Shown here in pieces: positions 11,382-19,899 of a stretch of 64,000 nucleotides of DNA. The notes under the pieces are model-generated. The model ran no database searches, was not told where the DNA came from, and was given only the letters and a program-made list of their open reading frames with translations. The translations under genes and the position numbers were made by a program. Each line of letters begins with the position of its first letter. Positions within the stretch are counted from its first letter, which is position 1. Source of the stretch: Pseudomonas nitroreducens NBRC 12694 (lineage in GTDB: Bacteria; Pseudomonadota; Gammaproteobacteria; Pseudomonadales; Pseudomonadaceae); NCBI RefSeq assembly GCF_002091755.1, contig NZ_BDAI01000001.1:930001-994000 (forward strand). Reading direction: 5' to 3'.

Positions 11382-12371
11382 ATGCGCATCATCCTGTTCA
11401 GCAACCAGACCTACGACCGCGACAGCTTCCTCGCCGCCAACCACGGCCACGGCTTCGAGCTGCACTTCCAGCAGACCCAGCTGCGCCTGGACACCGTCGC
11501 CCTGGCCATGGGCTTCGAGGTGGTCTGCCCCTTCGTCAACGACGACCTGTCACGCCCGGTGCTGGAGCACCTGGCCGCCGGCGGCACGAAACTGATCGCC
11601 CTGCGCTCGGCCGGCTACAACCATGTCGACCTGGCCGCTGCCCACGCGCTGGGGCTGGCCGTGGTGCGCGTACCGGCCTATTCGCCCCACGCCGTGGCTG
11701 AACATGGCGTGGGATTGGTCCTGGCGCTATGTCGGCACCTGCACCGCGCCTACAACCGTACCCGCGAAGGCGACTTCTCTCTGCATGGCCTGACCGGCTT
11801 CGACCTGCACGGGCGCACCGTGGGCGTGATCGGCAGCGGGCAGATCGGCGAGGTCTTCGCCCGCATCATGAGCGGTTTCGGCTGCCACATCCTGGCCTAC
11901 GACCCCTATCCCAATCGCGCCATCGAGGCCCTGGGCGGGCGCTTCGTCGAGCTGGACGAACTGCTCGCGCAGTCCGACATCATCAGCCTGCACTGCCCGC
12001 TCAACGAGGCCACCAAACACCTGATCAATGCCCAGAGCCTCGCGCGCATGAAGCGCGGCTCGATGCTGATCAACACCGGCCGCGGCGCGCTGGTGGACAC
12101 CCCGGCGCTGATCGAGGCACTGAAAAGCGGCCAGCTCGGCTACCTCGGCCTGGACGTCTATGAAGAGGAAGCCGACATCTTCTTCGCCGACCGCTCCGAC
12201 CAGCCGCTGCAGGACGATGTGCTGGCGCGCCTGCTGACCTTCCCCAACGTGATCATCACCGCGCACCAGGCTTTCCTGACCCGTGAAGCCCTGGCCGGGA
12301 TCGCCCAGACCACCCTGTCCAACATCGCTGCCTGGCAGGCAGGCCGGCCGGTCAATCGGGTCGAAGGCTGA
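11382..12371 (+). CDS. ldhA: D-lactate dehydrogenase (fermentative, NAD-dependent)
   Basis: Reduces pyruvate to D-lactate with NADH in the cytosol. The 329-residue D-2-hydroxyacid dehydrogenase has the Rossmann motif GVIGSGQIGEVFARI, the substrate-binding Arg region INTGRGALVD, the Glu in YEEEADIFF and the catalytic His in ITAHQAFLT. RSAGYNHVDLAAA is typical of LdhA. It lies 16 bp after gacS, and gacS-ldhA order is kept in PAO1. Confidence 0.93.
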   Translation: MRIILFSNQTYDRDSFLAANHGHGFELHFQQTQLRLDTVALAMGFEVVCPFVNDDLSRPVLEHLAAGGTKLIALRSAGYNHVDLAAAHALGLAVVRVPAYSPHAVAEHGVGLVLALCRHLHRAYNRTREGDFSLHGLTGFDLHGRTVGVIGSGQIGEVFARIMSGFGCHILAYDPYPNRAIEALGGRFVELDELLAQSDIISLHCPLNEATKHLINAQSLARMKRGSMLINTGRGALVDTPALIEALKSGQLGYLGLDVYEEEADIFFADRSDQPLQDDVLARLLTFPNVIITAHQAFLTREALAGIAQTTLSNIAAWQAGRPVNRVEG

Positions 12372-12433
12372 TCAGTTGCCCCTCGCATCCCGGCGCTGCG
12401 CCGCCTAGAATGCCGCGCTTTCCCGGAGGACCC

Positions 12434-12874
12434 ATGGCTCAGCACGATTTCCGCTACACCCTGCTCAACCCGCAATTCACCCTTAACGAGTGCCGCGCGC
12501 TGACCCCGGGCCGCTACCAGGTCACCGGCATCGGCGGCTCGATCAAGGCCGGCGACACCCTGCTGGTCAGCCTCAAGGGCAGCAAAAGCCTGAGCATGAC
12601 CCTGGAAGTGGAAAAGGTCCGCCACCTGATCAACCCGCCGGGGCAGTGGATGGCCGTGGCCAGGGGGCCGGCATTCCGTGAACTGGGTATCCACGAGTGG
12701 ACGGTCAAGTGCGACGGTTGCGCGGCTACACTGGACTTCGAATTCGCCGTCGATGCCACCCTCGGCAAGGCCGCCCAACAGCCGGCCGCCGAAGCGCGCA
12801 TCGCCGAACTCGGATGGGCCAAGGCCGGCAAGCGCCACCTTTGCCCGGATTGCCAGAGCAAGGAGACCGCATGA
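12434..12874 (+). CDS. Conserved hypothetical protein with a C-terminal zinc-ribbon-like cysteine set
   Basis: A 146-residue cytosolic protein with no signal peptide. The N-terminal part (ITGIGGSIKAGDTLLVSLKG) looks like a small beta-barrel. The C-terminal third has CDGC and, about 45 residues later, CPDC, spacing suited to a zinc ribbon. The start at 12434 has GGAGG at the right distance; a longer frame from 12410 begins inside the SD region. It overlaps the next lipoprotein gene by ATGA, so the two are translated together. Same position as PA0926 in PAO1. No function known to me. Confidence 0.8.
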   Translation: MAQHDFRYTLLNPQFTLNECRALTPGRYQVTGIGGSIKAGDTLLVSLKGSKSLSMTLEVEKVRHLINPPGQWMAVARGPAFRELGIHEWTVKCDGCAATLDFEFAVDATLGKAAQQPAAEARIAELGWAKAGKRHLCPDCQSKETA

Positions 12875-13269
12875 AAACCCTGATTGCCAGCGCTTGCGCT
12901 GCGCTGGCCCTGGCCGGCTGCGCCAGCAAGCCGGTGCCCGAAGCCGAGCAGAACTACCGTGTGGAATGGATCGGTGAGCGCCCGCTGATCGACTACACCC
13001 ACATCAGCCTGACCCTGGACGGCAACGGCCGCGCCTATGGCAGCGCCGGCTGCAACCACTGGTTCGCCAGCTACAAGCTCGAGGGCGACCAGCTGACCTT
13101 CGGCCAGCCGGGCGCCACCCGCAAGCTCTGCGCCGATCTGGTGATGGAGCAGGAACAACAGTTCCTCAAGATGCTCGGCCAGGTGCAGCGCTGGGACATC
13201 ACCGAAGAAGGCGAACTGCGCCTGTGGCCGGCCAGCGGCCGCGCCATGCGCCTGTGGCCGGAAGGCTGA
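12871..13269 (+). CDS. META/HslJ-domain lipoprotein
   Basis: A 132-residue predicted lipoprotein: the signal peptide ends in the lipobox LALAGC, then a META (HslJ) domain with YTHISLTLDGNGRAYGSAGCNHWFASYKL and TRKLCADLVMEQEQQFLKML, including the paired cysteines usual in the family. Likely outer-membrane or periplasmic. The ATG overlaps the stop of the upstream gene by four bases. It converges on dinB with only 17 bp between the stops. Family function is unclear (heat-shock/novobiocin-resistance association for HslJ). Confidence 0.85.
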   Translation: MKTLIASACAALALAGCASKPVPEAEQNYRVEWIGERPLIDYTHISLTLDGNGRAYGSAGCNHWFASYKLEGDQLTFGQPGATRKLCADLVMEQEQQFLKMLGQVQRWDITEEGELRLWPASGRAMRLWPEG

Positions 13270-13286
13270 GGCTCTTCCGGGCAGGG

Positions 13287-14345
13287 CTAGAAGAGCGTCA
13301 ATTGCTCGTGGGCGCCGCGCAGATCGACGAGGCGCACGCCTACACCGATCAGCCGAACCGCCTTGTTGCCGCGCTGGAAGGCCTGCCCCAGCAGCAGCCG
13401 ATAGCTTTCCAGATCCCGCGCGGCGCCGGCCTGCTCCAGGGTAGTCTGGGTGAAGTCGTGGAACTTCAGCTTGATGAACGGCTTGCCCGGCCGATAGCTG
13501 GCGTCCAGGCGCGTCATGCGCCGCTCCAGTTCACCCAGCAGTGACGGCAATTCTTCCTGGCAGGCTGCCAGGTCCGGCAGGTCCTGGTCGAAAGTGTTCT
13601 CCACGCTGATCGATTGCCGCCGGCTGTCCACCTGCACCGGGCGCTCGTCAATGCCACGCGACAGTCCCCAGAGCCGCTCGCCGAAACTTCCGAACTCCTT
13701 GGCCAACTGGATCCGCGACCAGTCGCGCAGGTCCGCGCAGGTACGGATGCCCAAGCGCGCCAGCTTCTCGGCGGTGACCTTGCCCACGCCATGCAGCTTC
13801 TTCACCGGCAGTTCGGCGACGAAACCGTCGACCTCATCGGGGGTGACCACGAACAGGCCGTTGGGCTTGCGCCAATCGCTGGCGATCTTGGCAATGAACT
13901 TGTTCGGCGCCACCCCGGCAGACACGGTGATGTGCAGCGTCTCCCAGACGCGCTGGCGAATCTCTCGAGCAATACGTGTGGCGCTGCCGCCGCAACGCTC
14001 GCTGTCGCTGACGTCGAGGTAGGCCTCGTCCAGGGACAGCGGCTCGATCTGGTCGGTGTAGTCGCGGAAGATCGCGTGGATGTCCCGCGAGGTCTCGCGA
14101 TAGACGTCCATACGCGGGCGGACGATGGTCAGGTCCGGGCAGAGTTTCACGGCGGTACGCATGGCCATGGCCGAATGCAGGCCGTAGGCACGCGCCTCGT
14201 AATTGCAGGTCGCGACCACGCCACGCTTGTCCGGTGACCCGCCCACGGCCAGCGGCTTGCCCGCGAGGCTGGGGTCGTCGCGCATCTCGATGGCGGCATA
14301 GAAGCAGTCGCAATCGATGTGGATGATCTTTCTCTGCCGAGTCAC
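13287..14345 (-). CDS. dinB: DNA polymerase IV
   Basis: Y-family translesion polymerase of 352 residues. The N-terminus has the first metal site IIHIDCDCFYAAIEMRD, the palm has LSLDEAYLDVS with the catalytic Asp-Glu, then helix-hairpin-helix thumb sequence GVGKVTAEKLARLGI and the little-finger domain. The C-terminus DLRGAHEQLTLF carries a beta-clamp binding motif (EQLTLF). Start MTRQRKIIHID is three residues longer than the shortest possible. No CTGT-N8-ACAG LexA box was found in the bases just upstream. Confidence 0.95.
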   Translation of the reverse strand: MTRQRKIIHIDCDCFYAAIEMRDDPSLAGKPLAVGGSPDKRGVVATCNYEARAYGLHSAMAMRTAVKLCPDLTIVRPRMDVYRETSRDIHAIFRDYTDQIEPLSLDEAYLDVSDSERCGGSATRIAREIRQRVWETLHITVSAGVAPNKFIAKIASDWRKPNGLFVVTPDEVDGFVAELPVKKLHGVGKVTAEKLARLGIRTCADLRDWSRIQLAKEFGSFGERLWGLSRGIDERPVQVDSRRQSISVENTFDQDLPDLAACQEELPSLLGELERRMTRLDASYRPGKPFIKLKFHDFTQTTLEQAGAARDLESYRLLLGQAFQRGNKAVRLIGVGVRLVDLRGAHEQLTLF

Positions 14346-14530
14346 GAAGGAGGCGCCTGCATCACCAACGGAAACCGCCTTTATAGAAGACGGAAAACCC
14401 GCCCATGGTAATGCAAAAACCTGCCGTCCCGGTTATCCACAGCCGCGGAAATCACCCTTGTCGATCCCTGCGACGATTCCATTCCTGGCGGCTAAATATC
14501 TGATAGAAAATCACTTTTCCCCTTTTTTCA

Positions 14531-14558
14531 TTGACACCCGGGCGCACCGGCGTAGAAT
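14531..14558 (+). promoter_or_regulatory. Sigma-70 promoter of tRNA-fMet copy 1
   Basis: TTGACA (14531-14536), 16-bp spacer, TAGAAT (14553-14558). It ends six bases before the mature tRNA 5' end. Confidence 0.85.
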
Positions 14559-14564
14559 GGGCGT

Positions 14565-14641
<77 letters not shown>

Positions 14642-14649
14642 GATACAGG

Positions 14650-14678
14650 AAAAGGCCACTCTTCGGAGTGGCCTTTTT
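14650..14678 (+). terminator. Terminator of tRNA-fMet copy 1
   Basis: GGCCACTC, loop TTCG, GAGTGGCC, then TTTTT; preceded by AAAA. Confidence 0.9.
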
Positions 14679-14722
14679 CGTTTGCGCGTCATTTAAATTT
14701 TTGATCGCAGAACAAATATCGA

Positions 14723-14750
14723 TTGACAGAGACTTTCATTTACGTAGAAT
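14723..14750 (+). promoter_or_regulatory. Sigma-70 promoter of tRNA-fMet copy 2
   Basis: TTGACA (14723-14728), 16-bp spacer, TAGAAT (14745-14750). Confidence 0.85.
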
Positions 14751-14756
14751 GGCCGG

Positions 14757-14833
<77 letters not shown>

Positions 14834-14841
14834 GACACAGG

Positions 14842-14870
14842 AAAAGGCCACTCTTCGGAGTGGCCTTTTT
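14842..14870 (+). terminator. Terminator of tRNA-fMet copy 2
   Basis: Same hairpin as copy 1: GGCCACTC, TTCG, GAGTGGCC, T-run. Confidence 0.9.
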
Positions 14871-14914
14871 CGTTTGCGCGCGATTTAAATTATTGATCGA
14901 AAACGAAATATCGT

Positions 14915-14942
14915 TTGACACGAGGCTTCATATCCGTAGAAT
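14915..14942 (+). promoter_or_regulatory. Sigma-70 promoter of tRNA-fMet copy 3
   Basis: TTGACA (14915-14920), 16-bp spacer, TAGAAT (14937-14942). Confidence 0.85.
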
Positions 14943-14948
14943 TGCCGC

Positions 14949-15025
<77 letters not shown>

Positions 15026-15037
15026 GACATCAAGAAG

Positions 15038-15064
15038 AAAGCCACTCTTAGGAGTGGCTTTTTT
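15038..15064 (+). terminator. Terminator of tRNA-fMet copy 3
   Basis: GCCACTC, loop TTAG, GAGTGGC, then TTTTTT; one stem pair shorter than in copies 1 and 2. Confidence 0.85.
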
Positions 15065-15130
15065 CGTTGTGCGCAGAAAAAACCACGTACGGGTGGCGCC
15101 AGCCGAATGACGAAAATACTCTCCAAGGAC

Positions 15131-15164
15131 TTGGGAATTCGCGACAGTGCCCCTACTCTGTCGC
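15131..15164 (+). promoter_or_regulatory. Candidate mprF promoter with an overlapping inverted repeat
   Basis: TTGGGA (15131-15136), 17-bp spacer and TACTCT (15154-15159) form a plausible sigma-70 promoter 27 bp before mprF. GCGACAG (15141-15147) and CTGTCGC (15158-15164) are a perfect 7-bp inverted repeat 17 bp apart, straddling the spacer and -10, as an operator would. Confidence 0.4.
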
Positions 15165-15186
15165 GCAGGATCGTTAGAGGTGCCCG

Positions 15187-17820
15187 ATGAGCGCCAACCC
15201 TGCCACACCCGATACACCTGCCCCCGACGAAGCCTCGCCACGAGCGGCATGGCTCGACTGGATCAACGCCAACCGCCAGGCACTCGGCCTGGGCGTAACC
15301 CTGGTGCTGTTCAGCCTGGCGTTGATCGCCTGCTACCACCTGCTGCGCGACATCGACGCCTATTCCCTGCACGACGCCCTGCTCGATGTGCCGACCACCG
15401 CGCTGGCCGGCGCGTTCGCGGCCACCGTCGTAGGCTTCATCTTCCTGCTCGGCTATGAATGGTCGGCCAGCCGCTTCGCCGGTGTGAAACTACCCACCCC
15501 GGCACTGCTGACCGGCGGCTTCTCCGCCTTTGCCATCGGTAATGCCGTGGGGCTGTCGATGCTGTCCGGCGGTTCGGTGCGCTATCGCCTCTATGCCCGG
15601 CTGGGACTGGGCGCCGGCGACGTCGCGCTGATGACCCTGTTTGCCAGCCTCTCGCTGGGCTGCGCCTTGCCAGTGCTGGCAGCCGTGGCCGCGCTGAGCG
15701 ACCTCGCGGACGCATCGCTGGCCCTGCACCTGCCACAGTGGCTGGTGGCTGTCCTCGCGCTGGGCATCATCGCCTTCTGCCTGCTGCTGGTGGTGGCTAT
15801 CGAACGTCGCCGCCTGCCGGAGCAACCCTCGCCGGACAGCCATCTGGTTCGCGTCGGCCGCCGCACGCTGCGCCTGCCCGGCCTGCGGCTGTCGCTGCTG
15901 CAACTGCTGATCACCGCGCTGGACGTTGCCGCTGCCGCCACCGTGCTCTATCTGCTGCTGCCCGAGGCCCCGCCCTTCGGCGCCTTCCTGCTGGTCTACC
16001 TGATCGCCCTGGCGGCTGGCGTGCTCAGCCACGTCCCCGGTGGCGTCGGCGTATTCGAGGCCGTACTGCTGGCCGCCTTCGCCGGGCAACTGGGTGCCGC
16101 ACCGCTCGCCGCGGCGCTGCTGCTCTATCGCCTGATCTATGTCGTACTGCCGCTGATCGTCGCCTGCCTGCTGCTGCTGTTCCTCGAGGCACGCCGCATC
16201 CTGGTGGCCAAGCAGGCGGTACGGATCACCTCCGGCTTTGCCGCGCAGATCCTCTCGCTGCTGGTGTTCATCTCCGGCATCGTGCTGCTGTTCTCCGGCG
16301 CTACACCGTCCATCGATACCCGCCTCGACGAAGTCGGCTTCCTCGTCCCGCACCGCCTGATCGACGCCTCACACCTGGCCGCCAGCCTGATCGGCGTGCT
16401 CTGCCTGCTGCTCGCCTATGGTCTGCGCCGTCGCCTCTCCGCTGCCTGGGCGCTGACCCTCGGCCTGCTGATCGCCGGCGCTGCCTTGTCGCTCCTTAAA
16501 GGCTTCGACTGGGAAGAAGCCCTGATCCTCAGCTTCACCGCCGCCCTGCTGGTGATCTTCCGCAGCGCCTTCTATCGTCGCAGCCGCCTGATGGACCTGC
16601 CCTTCTCGCCGCTGTACCTGGGCGCAGCCGCGTGCGTCATCGCCGCTTCCATCTGGCTGCTGCTGTTCGCCTACCAGGACGTACCTTACAGCCATGAGCT
16701 CTGGTGGCAGTTCGCCCTGGACGCCGATGCCCCGCGCGGCCTGCGCGCCGCCCTGGGCAGTTGCCTGCTGCTGGCCGCCCTGGCGCTGTACTGGCTGCTG
16801 CGCACCGCGCCGCCGGCGATCCACGCGCCCACACGCGAGGAGCTGGACAGCGCAGCCGGCATCCTGTCCAACTCCGCCCAGCCCGACGGCGGCCTGGCCC
16901 TGTCCGGCGACAAGGCGCTGCTGTTCCATGAGGGCAACGACGCCTTCCTGATGTATGCCCGCCGCGGCCGCAGCCTGGTGGCGCTGTTCGATCCGATCGG
17001 CCCGGCACAGGCCCGCGCGGAGCTGATCTGGCAATTCCGCGACCTTTGCGACCTGCACCACGCCCGCCCGGTGTTCTACCAGGTGCGAGCGGAGAACCTG
17101 CCGCTGTACATGGATATCGGCCTGACCGCGCTCAAGCTCGGCGAAGAAGCACGGGTCGACCTGCGCCGCTTCGACCTGGAGAGCAAGGGCAAGGAGATGA
17201 AAGACCTGCGCTACACCTGGAACCGCGGCCAGCGCGACGGCCTCAGCCTGGAGTTCCACGACGCCGGCCAGGCGCCGATGGAGGAGCTGCGCGCCATCTC
17301 CGATGCCTGGCTGGGCGGCAAGAACGTCCGCGAGAAAGGCTTCTCCCTCGGCCGCTTCACCCCTGAATACCTGCACTATTTCCGCATCGTCGTGGTCCGT
17401 TTCCAGGGCCGCGCCGTGGCTTTCGCCAACCTGCTGGAAACGTCCGGCAAGGAACTGGCGAGCATCGACCTGATGCGCGTCGTCCCCGATGCGCCCAAGC
17501 TGACCATGGAGTTCCTCATGCTCGGCCTGATCCTGCATTACAAGGAGAGCGGGCATACCCGCTTCAGCCTCGGCATGGTGCCCCTGGCCGGCTTGCAGCC
17601 GCGCCGCGGCGCCCCGCTGACCCAACGTCTCGGCGCGCTGGTGTTTCGCCGGGGTGAGCAGTTCTACAACTTCCAGGGGCTGCGTCGCTTCAAGGACAAG
17701 TTCCAGCCCGACTGGGAACCCCGTTACCTGGCCGTGCCCGCCGGACTGGATCCGCTGGTGGCCCTGGCCGACACAGCCGCCCTCATCGCAGGCGGCCTGA
17801 GTGGATTGGTAAAACGCTGA
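15187..17820 (+). CDS. mprF: Aminoacyl-phosphatidylglycerol synthase/flippase MprF (alanyl-PG type)
   Basis: Transfers an amino acid from aminoacyl-tRNA to phosphatidylglycerol and flips the product, reducing cationic-peptide susceptibility. The 877-residue protein has about 14 hydrophobic helices in the first 540 residues (flippase part, including FLLVYLIALAAGVLSHVPGG) and a soluble C-terminal DUF2156 aminoacyltransferase domain (from about SGDKALLFHEGNDAFLMYARRG). The P. aeruginosa orthologue makes alanyl-PG, inferred here from synteny with dinB, the tRNAs and the downstream hydrolase gene. GAGGTG lies before the ATG. The next gene begins one base after the TGA. Confidence 0.93.
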   Translation: MSANPATPDTPAPDEASPRAAWLDWINANRQALGLGVTLVLFSLALIACYHLLRDIDAYSLHDALLDVPTTALAGAFAATVVGFIFLLGYEWSASRFAGVKLPTPALLTGGFSAFAIGNAVGLSMLSGGSVRYRLYARLGLGAGDVALMTLFASLSLGCALPVLAAVAALSDLADASLALHLPQWLVAVLALGIIAFCLLLVVAIERRRLPEQPSPDSHLVRVGRRTLRLPGLRLSLLQLLITALDVAAAATVLYLLLPEAPPFGAFLLVYLIALAAGVLSHVPGGVGVFEAVLLAAFAGQLGAAPLAAALLLYRLIYVVLPLIVACLLLLFLEARRILVAKQAVRITSGFAAQILSLLVFISGIVLLFSGATPSIDTRLDEVGFLVPHRLIDASHLAASLIGVLCLLLAYGLRRRLSAAWALTLGLLIAGAALSLLKGFDWEEALILSFTAALLVIFRSAFYRRSRLMDLPFSPLYLGAAACVIAASIWLLLFAYQDVPYSHELWWQFALDADAPRGLRAALGSCLLLAALALYWLLRTAPPAIHAPTREELDSAAGILSNSAQPDGGLALSGDKALLFHEGNDAFLMYARRGRSLVALFDPIGPAQARAELIWQFRDLCDLHHARPVFYQVRAENLPLYMDIGLTALKLGEEARVDLRRFDLESKGKEMKDLRYTWNRGQRDGLSLEFHDAGQAPMEELRAISDAWLGGKNVREKGFSLGRFTPEYLHYFRIVVVRFQGRAVAFANLLETSGKELASIDLMRVVPDAPKLTMEFLMLGLILHYKESGHTRFSLGMVPLAGLQPRRGAPLTQRLGALVFRRGEQFYNFQGLRRFKDKFQPDWEPRYLAVPAGLDPLVALADTAALIAGGLSGLVKR

Positions 17821-17821
17821 T

Positions 17822-19096
17822 ATGTTGAAACGACGCTGGCGACACCTGCTCGCCCTTCTCCTGCTGATCGTCATTGCCGTCGGCCTGCTGCTATGGAGCC
17901 GCCCGGCCCCGCAGGCCTCCCTGGACCACCGCCAGTTGCCCGACGGCAGCGCCGCCAGCCTGGCCAACCCCGGCAAGCAGCCCAATGCACGCGTGCTGCT
18001 GGCCGTGCAGGCCGACCAGAAACTGGACGACGCCCAGTTGCTGGCCCTGGCCCACGACAGCGGCGCCCGTGTGGTGCAGTTCGTCTTCCCGGAGAACGAC
18101 TGCAAGGCCCAGCAGGCTCGCATCCAGGCCGCTGGTGAACTTCTTGACGGCCAGCCGACCCTGGTTGCCGGCATCGGCCCCGGCAGCGCCTGGGCCTTCC
18201 GCTGGCTCGCCGGGCAGACCGACGACAAGGCCAAGGCGCTGTCCGTGGGCTTCTCTCTGGAGAAACCCGACTGCGCCGCCTCGCCTCTGCCGCAGACCGC
18301 TCCGCACGGCCACTGGCTGGCTGCCTGGAATGACAACCCGGACGATGCCAGCGCGCGCTTCGCCCGAGGCCTGAAAAACGCCGAAACGGTGATCACCGAC
18401 TACGACGCGCCGCTGCCCAAGGTCCTCGCCGATCAACTGCGCCAGCAGCTGCAAGGTGGCGGCGATAACGTGCCGGTGGTGGAAGTCCCGGCCGCCAAGC
18501 CCTCGGAAACCGTCACCCTGTTCTATTCCGGCGACGGCGGCTGGCGCGACCTCGACCGCGACGTCGCCGCGCAGATGGCCGAGCTCGGCTACCCCGTGGT
18601 GGGCGTCGATGCCCTGCGCTACTTCTGGGAGCACAAGACCCCGGAGCAGAGCGCCGCCGACCTTGCTCTGCTGATGCAGCACTATCGCGAGAAGTGGGGC
18701 GCCAAGCACTTCGTGCTGGCCGGCTACTCGTTCGGCGCCGACGTGCTGCCGGCGATCTACAACCGCCTGCCGGCGGACGCCAAGAAGGACGTCAGCTCGG
18801 TGATCCTGCTGGCCTTCGCCCGCAGCGGCAGCTTCGAGATCGAGGTGCAGGGCTGGCTCGGCAAGGCCGGCCAGGAAGCGTCCACCGGCCCGGAAATGGC
18901 GCGCCTGCCCGGACCGAAGGTGCTCTGCGTGTACGGCGTGGAAGAAAAGGACGAGAGCGGCTGCACCCAGCCCCAGGCCGTGGGCGAGAACCTGCAGTTG
19001 CCCGGCGGGCACCACTTCGACGAGGACTACCCGGCCTTGGCCAAAAGACTGGTGAATGCCATCCGCTCCCGCCAGTCAGCCGACGACGAAGGCTGA
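17822..19096 (+). CDS. Alanyl-phosphatidylglycerol hydrolase, AcvB/VirJ family
   Basis: A 424-residue periplasmic, membrane-anchored alpha/beta hydrolase: an N-terminal helix (LLALLLLIVIAVGLLLWS), a VirJ-like N domain, and a C-terminal hydrolase domain with VTLFYSGDGGWRDLDRD and the nucleophile elbow GYSFGAD. The C-terminal GGHHFDEDY supplies the candidate catalytic His. It starts one base after mprF, an arrangement kept in PAO1, where the partner (PA0919) hydrolyses the alanyl-PG made by MprF. The pair would set the level of this lipid. Followed by a strong terminator. Confidence 0.88.
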   Translation: MLKRRWRHLLALLLLIVIAVGLLLWSRPAPQASLDHRQLPDGSAASLANPGKQPNARVLLAVQADQKLDDAQLLALAHDSGARVVQFVFPENDCKAQQARIQAAGELLDGQPTLVAGIGPGSAWAFRWLAGQTDDKAKALSVGFSLEKPDCAASPLPQTAPHGHWLAAWNDNPDDASARFARGLKNAETVITDYDAPLPKVLADQLRQQLQGGGDNVPVVEVPAAKPSETVTLFYSGDGGWRDLDRDVAAQMAELGYPVVGVDALRYFWEHKTPEQSAADLALLMQHYREKWGAKHFVLAGYSFGADVLPAIYNRLPADAKKDVSSVILLAFARSGSFEIEVQGWLGKAGQEASTGPEMARLPGPKVLCVYGVEEKDESGCTQPQAVGENLQLPGGHHFDEDYPALAKRLVNAIRSRQSADDEG

Positions 19097-19104
19097 CCGA
19101 CGTC

Positions 19105-19134
19105 AAAAGGGCCGCACATAGCGGCCCTTTCACT
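19105..19134 (+). terminator. Terminator of the mprF operon
   Basis: AAAGGGCCGC, loop ACATA, GCGGCCCTTT: a perfect 10-bp stem ending in T residues, 9 bp after the stop. Confidence 0.85.
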
Positions 19135-19238
19135 TTGCCTTCATGGTGTTTCAGGCACATTTAAGGTTCTATGCTCAGACTGACAAGCCCGTCGCCAGAA
19201 CGGGGCGTCACGATAACCGAGCCAAACAAGGAACCGTC

Positions 19239-19802
19239 ATGAGCCTGTCCAAGACCCCGTCCCGTTACGGCAGCCTGTCCATTGCCATGCACTGGATCAT
19301 GCTGGTGCTGATCGCCGCCACGTACTTCTGCATGGAATACCGCACTAACTTCCCCAAAGGCAGCGACACCCGCGCGCTGTTTTCCCAATGGCACTTCATG
19401 CTTGGGCTGAGTGTGTTCGTGCTGGTCTGGCTGCGCCTGATCGGCCGCTTCATCTACCCCACCCCGCCCATCGTTCCGGCACCGCCGGCCTGGCAGATGG
19501 CGCTGGCAAAGCTCGCGCACCTGGCACTGTACGGCCTCATGATCGGCCTGCCGCTGGCCGGCTGGATCATCCTCAGCGCCGCCGACAAGCCGGTGCCGTT
19601 CTGGGGCATGGAGCTGCCGCACCTGGTGGACAAGAACCCGGACCTGGCCAAGCAGGTGAAGTACTGGCATGAAACCATCGCCGTGCTCGGCTACTGGCTG
19701 ATCGGTATCCACGCGTTGGCCGCGCTGTTCCACCACTACATCAGCCGCGACAACACCCTGGTGCGCATGCTGCCGGGCAAGGGCGAGGCAAAGCCGGAGT
19801 AA
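19239..19802 (+). CDS. Cytochrome b561 family membrane protein
   Basis: A 187-residue inner-membrane dihaem b-type cytochrome with four transmembrane helices. Candidate haem ligands are the histidines in IAMHWIML, QWHFMLGL, WHETIAVLG and IGIHALAALFHHY. Likely passes electrons from quinol to a periplasmic or superoxide acceptor, as proposed for CybB. The ATG at 19239 has AAGGAAC upstream; the longer frame from 19143 has no support. Same position as PA0918. Confidence 0.9.
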   Translation: MSLSKTPSRYGSLSIAMHWIMLVLIAATYFCMEYRTNFPKGSDTRALFSQWHFMLGLSVFVLVWLRLIGRFIYPTPPIVPAPPAWQMALAKLAHLALYGLMIGLPLAGWIILSAADKPVPFWGMELPHLVDKNPDLAKQVKYWHETIAVLGYWLIGIHALAALFHHYISRDNTLVRMLPGKGEAKPE

Positions 19803-19859
19803 TCGCCCCGCCGCGCAGCGCCGACCAGCCGTGAGCAAGGTCTGCTCCTGCAGGGAAAG

Positions 19860-19899
19860 CTGCACTTCGTAGGAGCTTGCTCGCTCCTACGAAGTGCAG
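19860..19899. repeat. REP palindrome between convergent genes
   Basis: Perfect 16-bp arms (CTGCACTTCGTAGGAG and its complement) around an 8-base centre CTTGCTCG. It separates cytochrome b561 from the acyltransferase and contains the stop codon of the latter. It can also act as a transcription terminator. Confidence 0.85.

Noticed and set aside
14346..14530. LexA box upstream of dinB
   Set aside because: Searched by eye for CTGT-N8-ACAG near the start and found no acceptable match.
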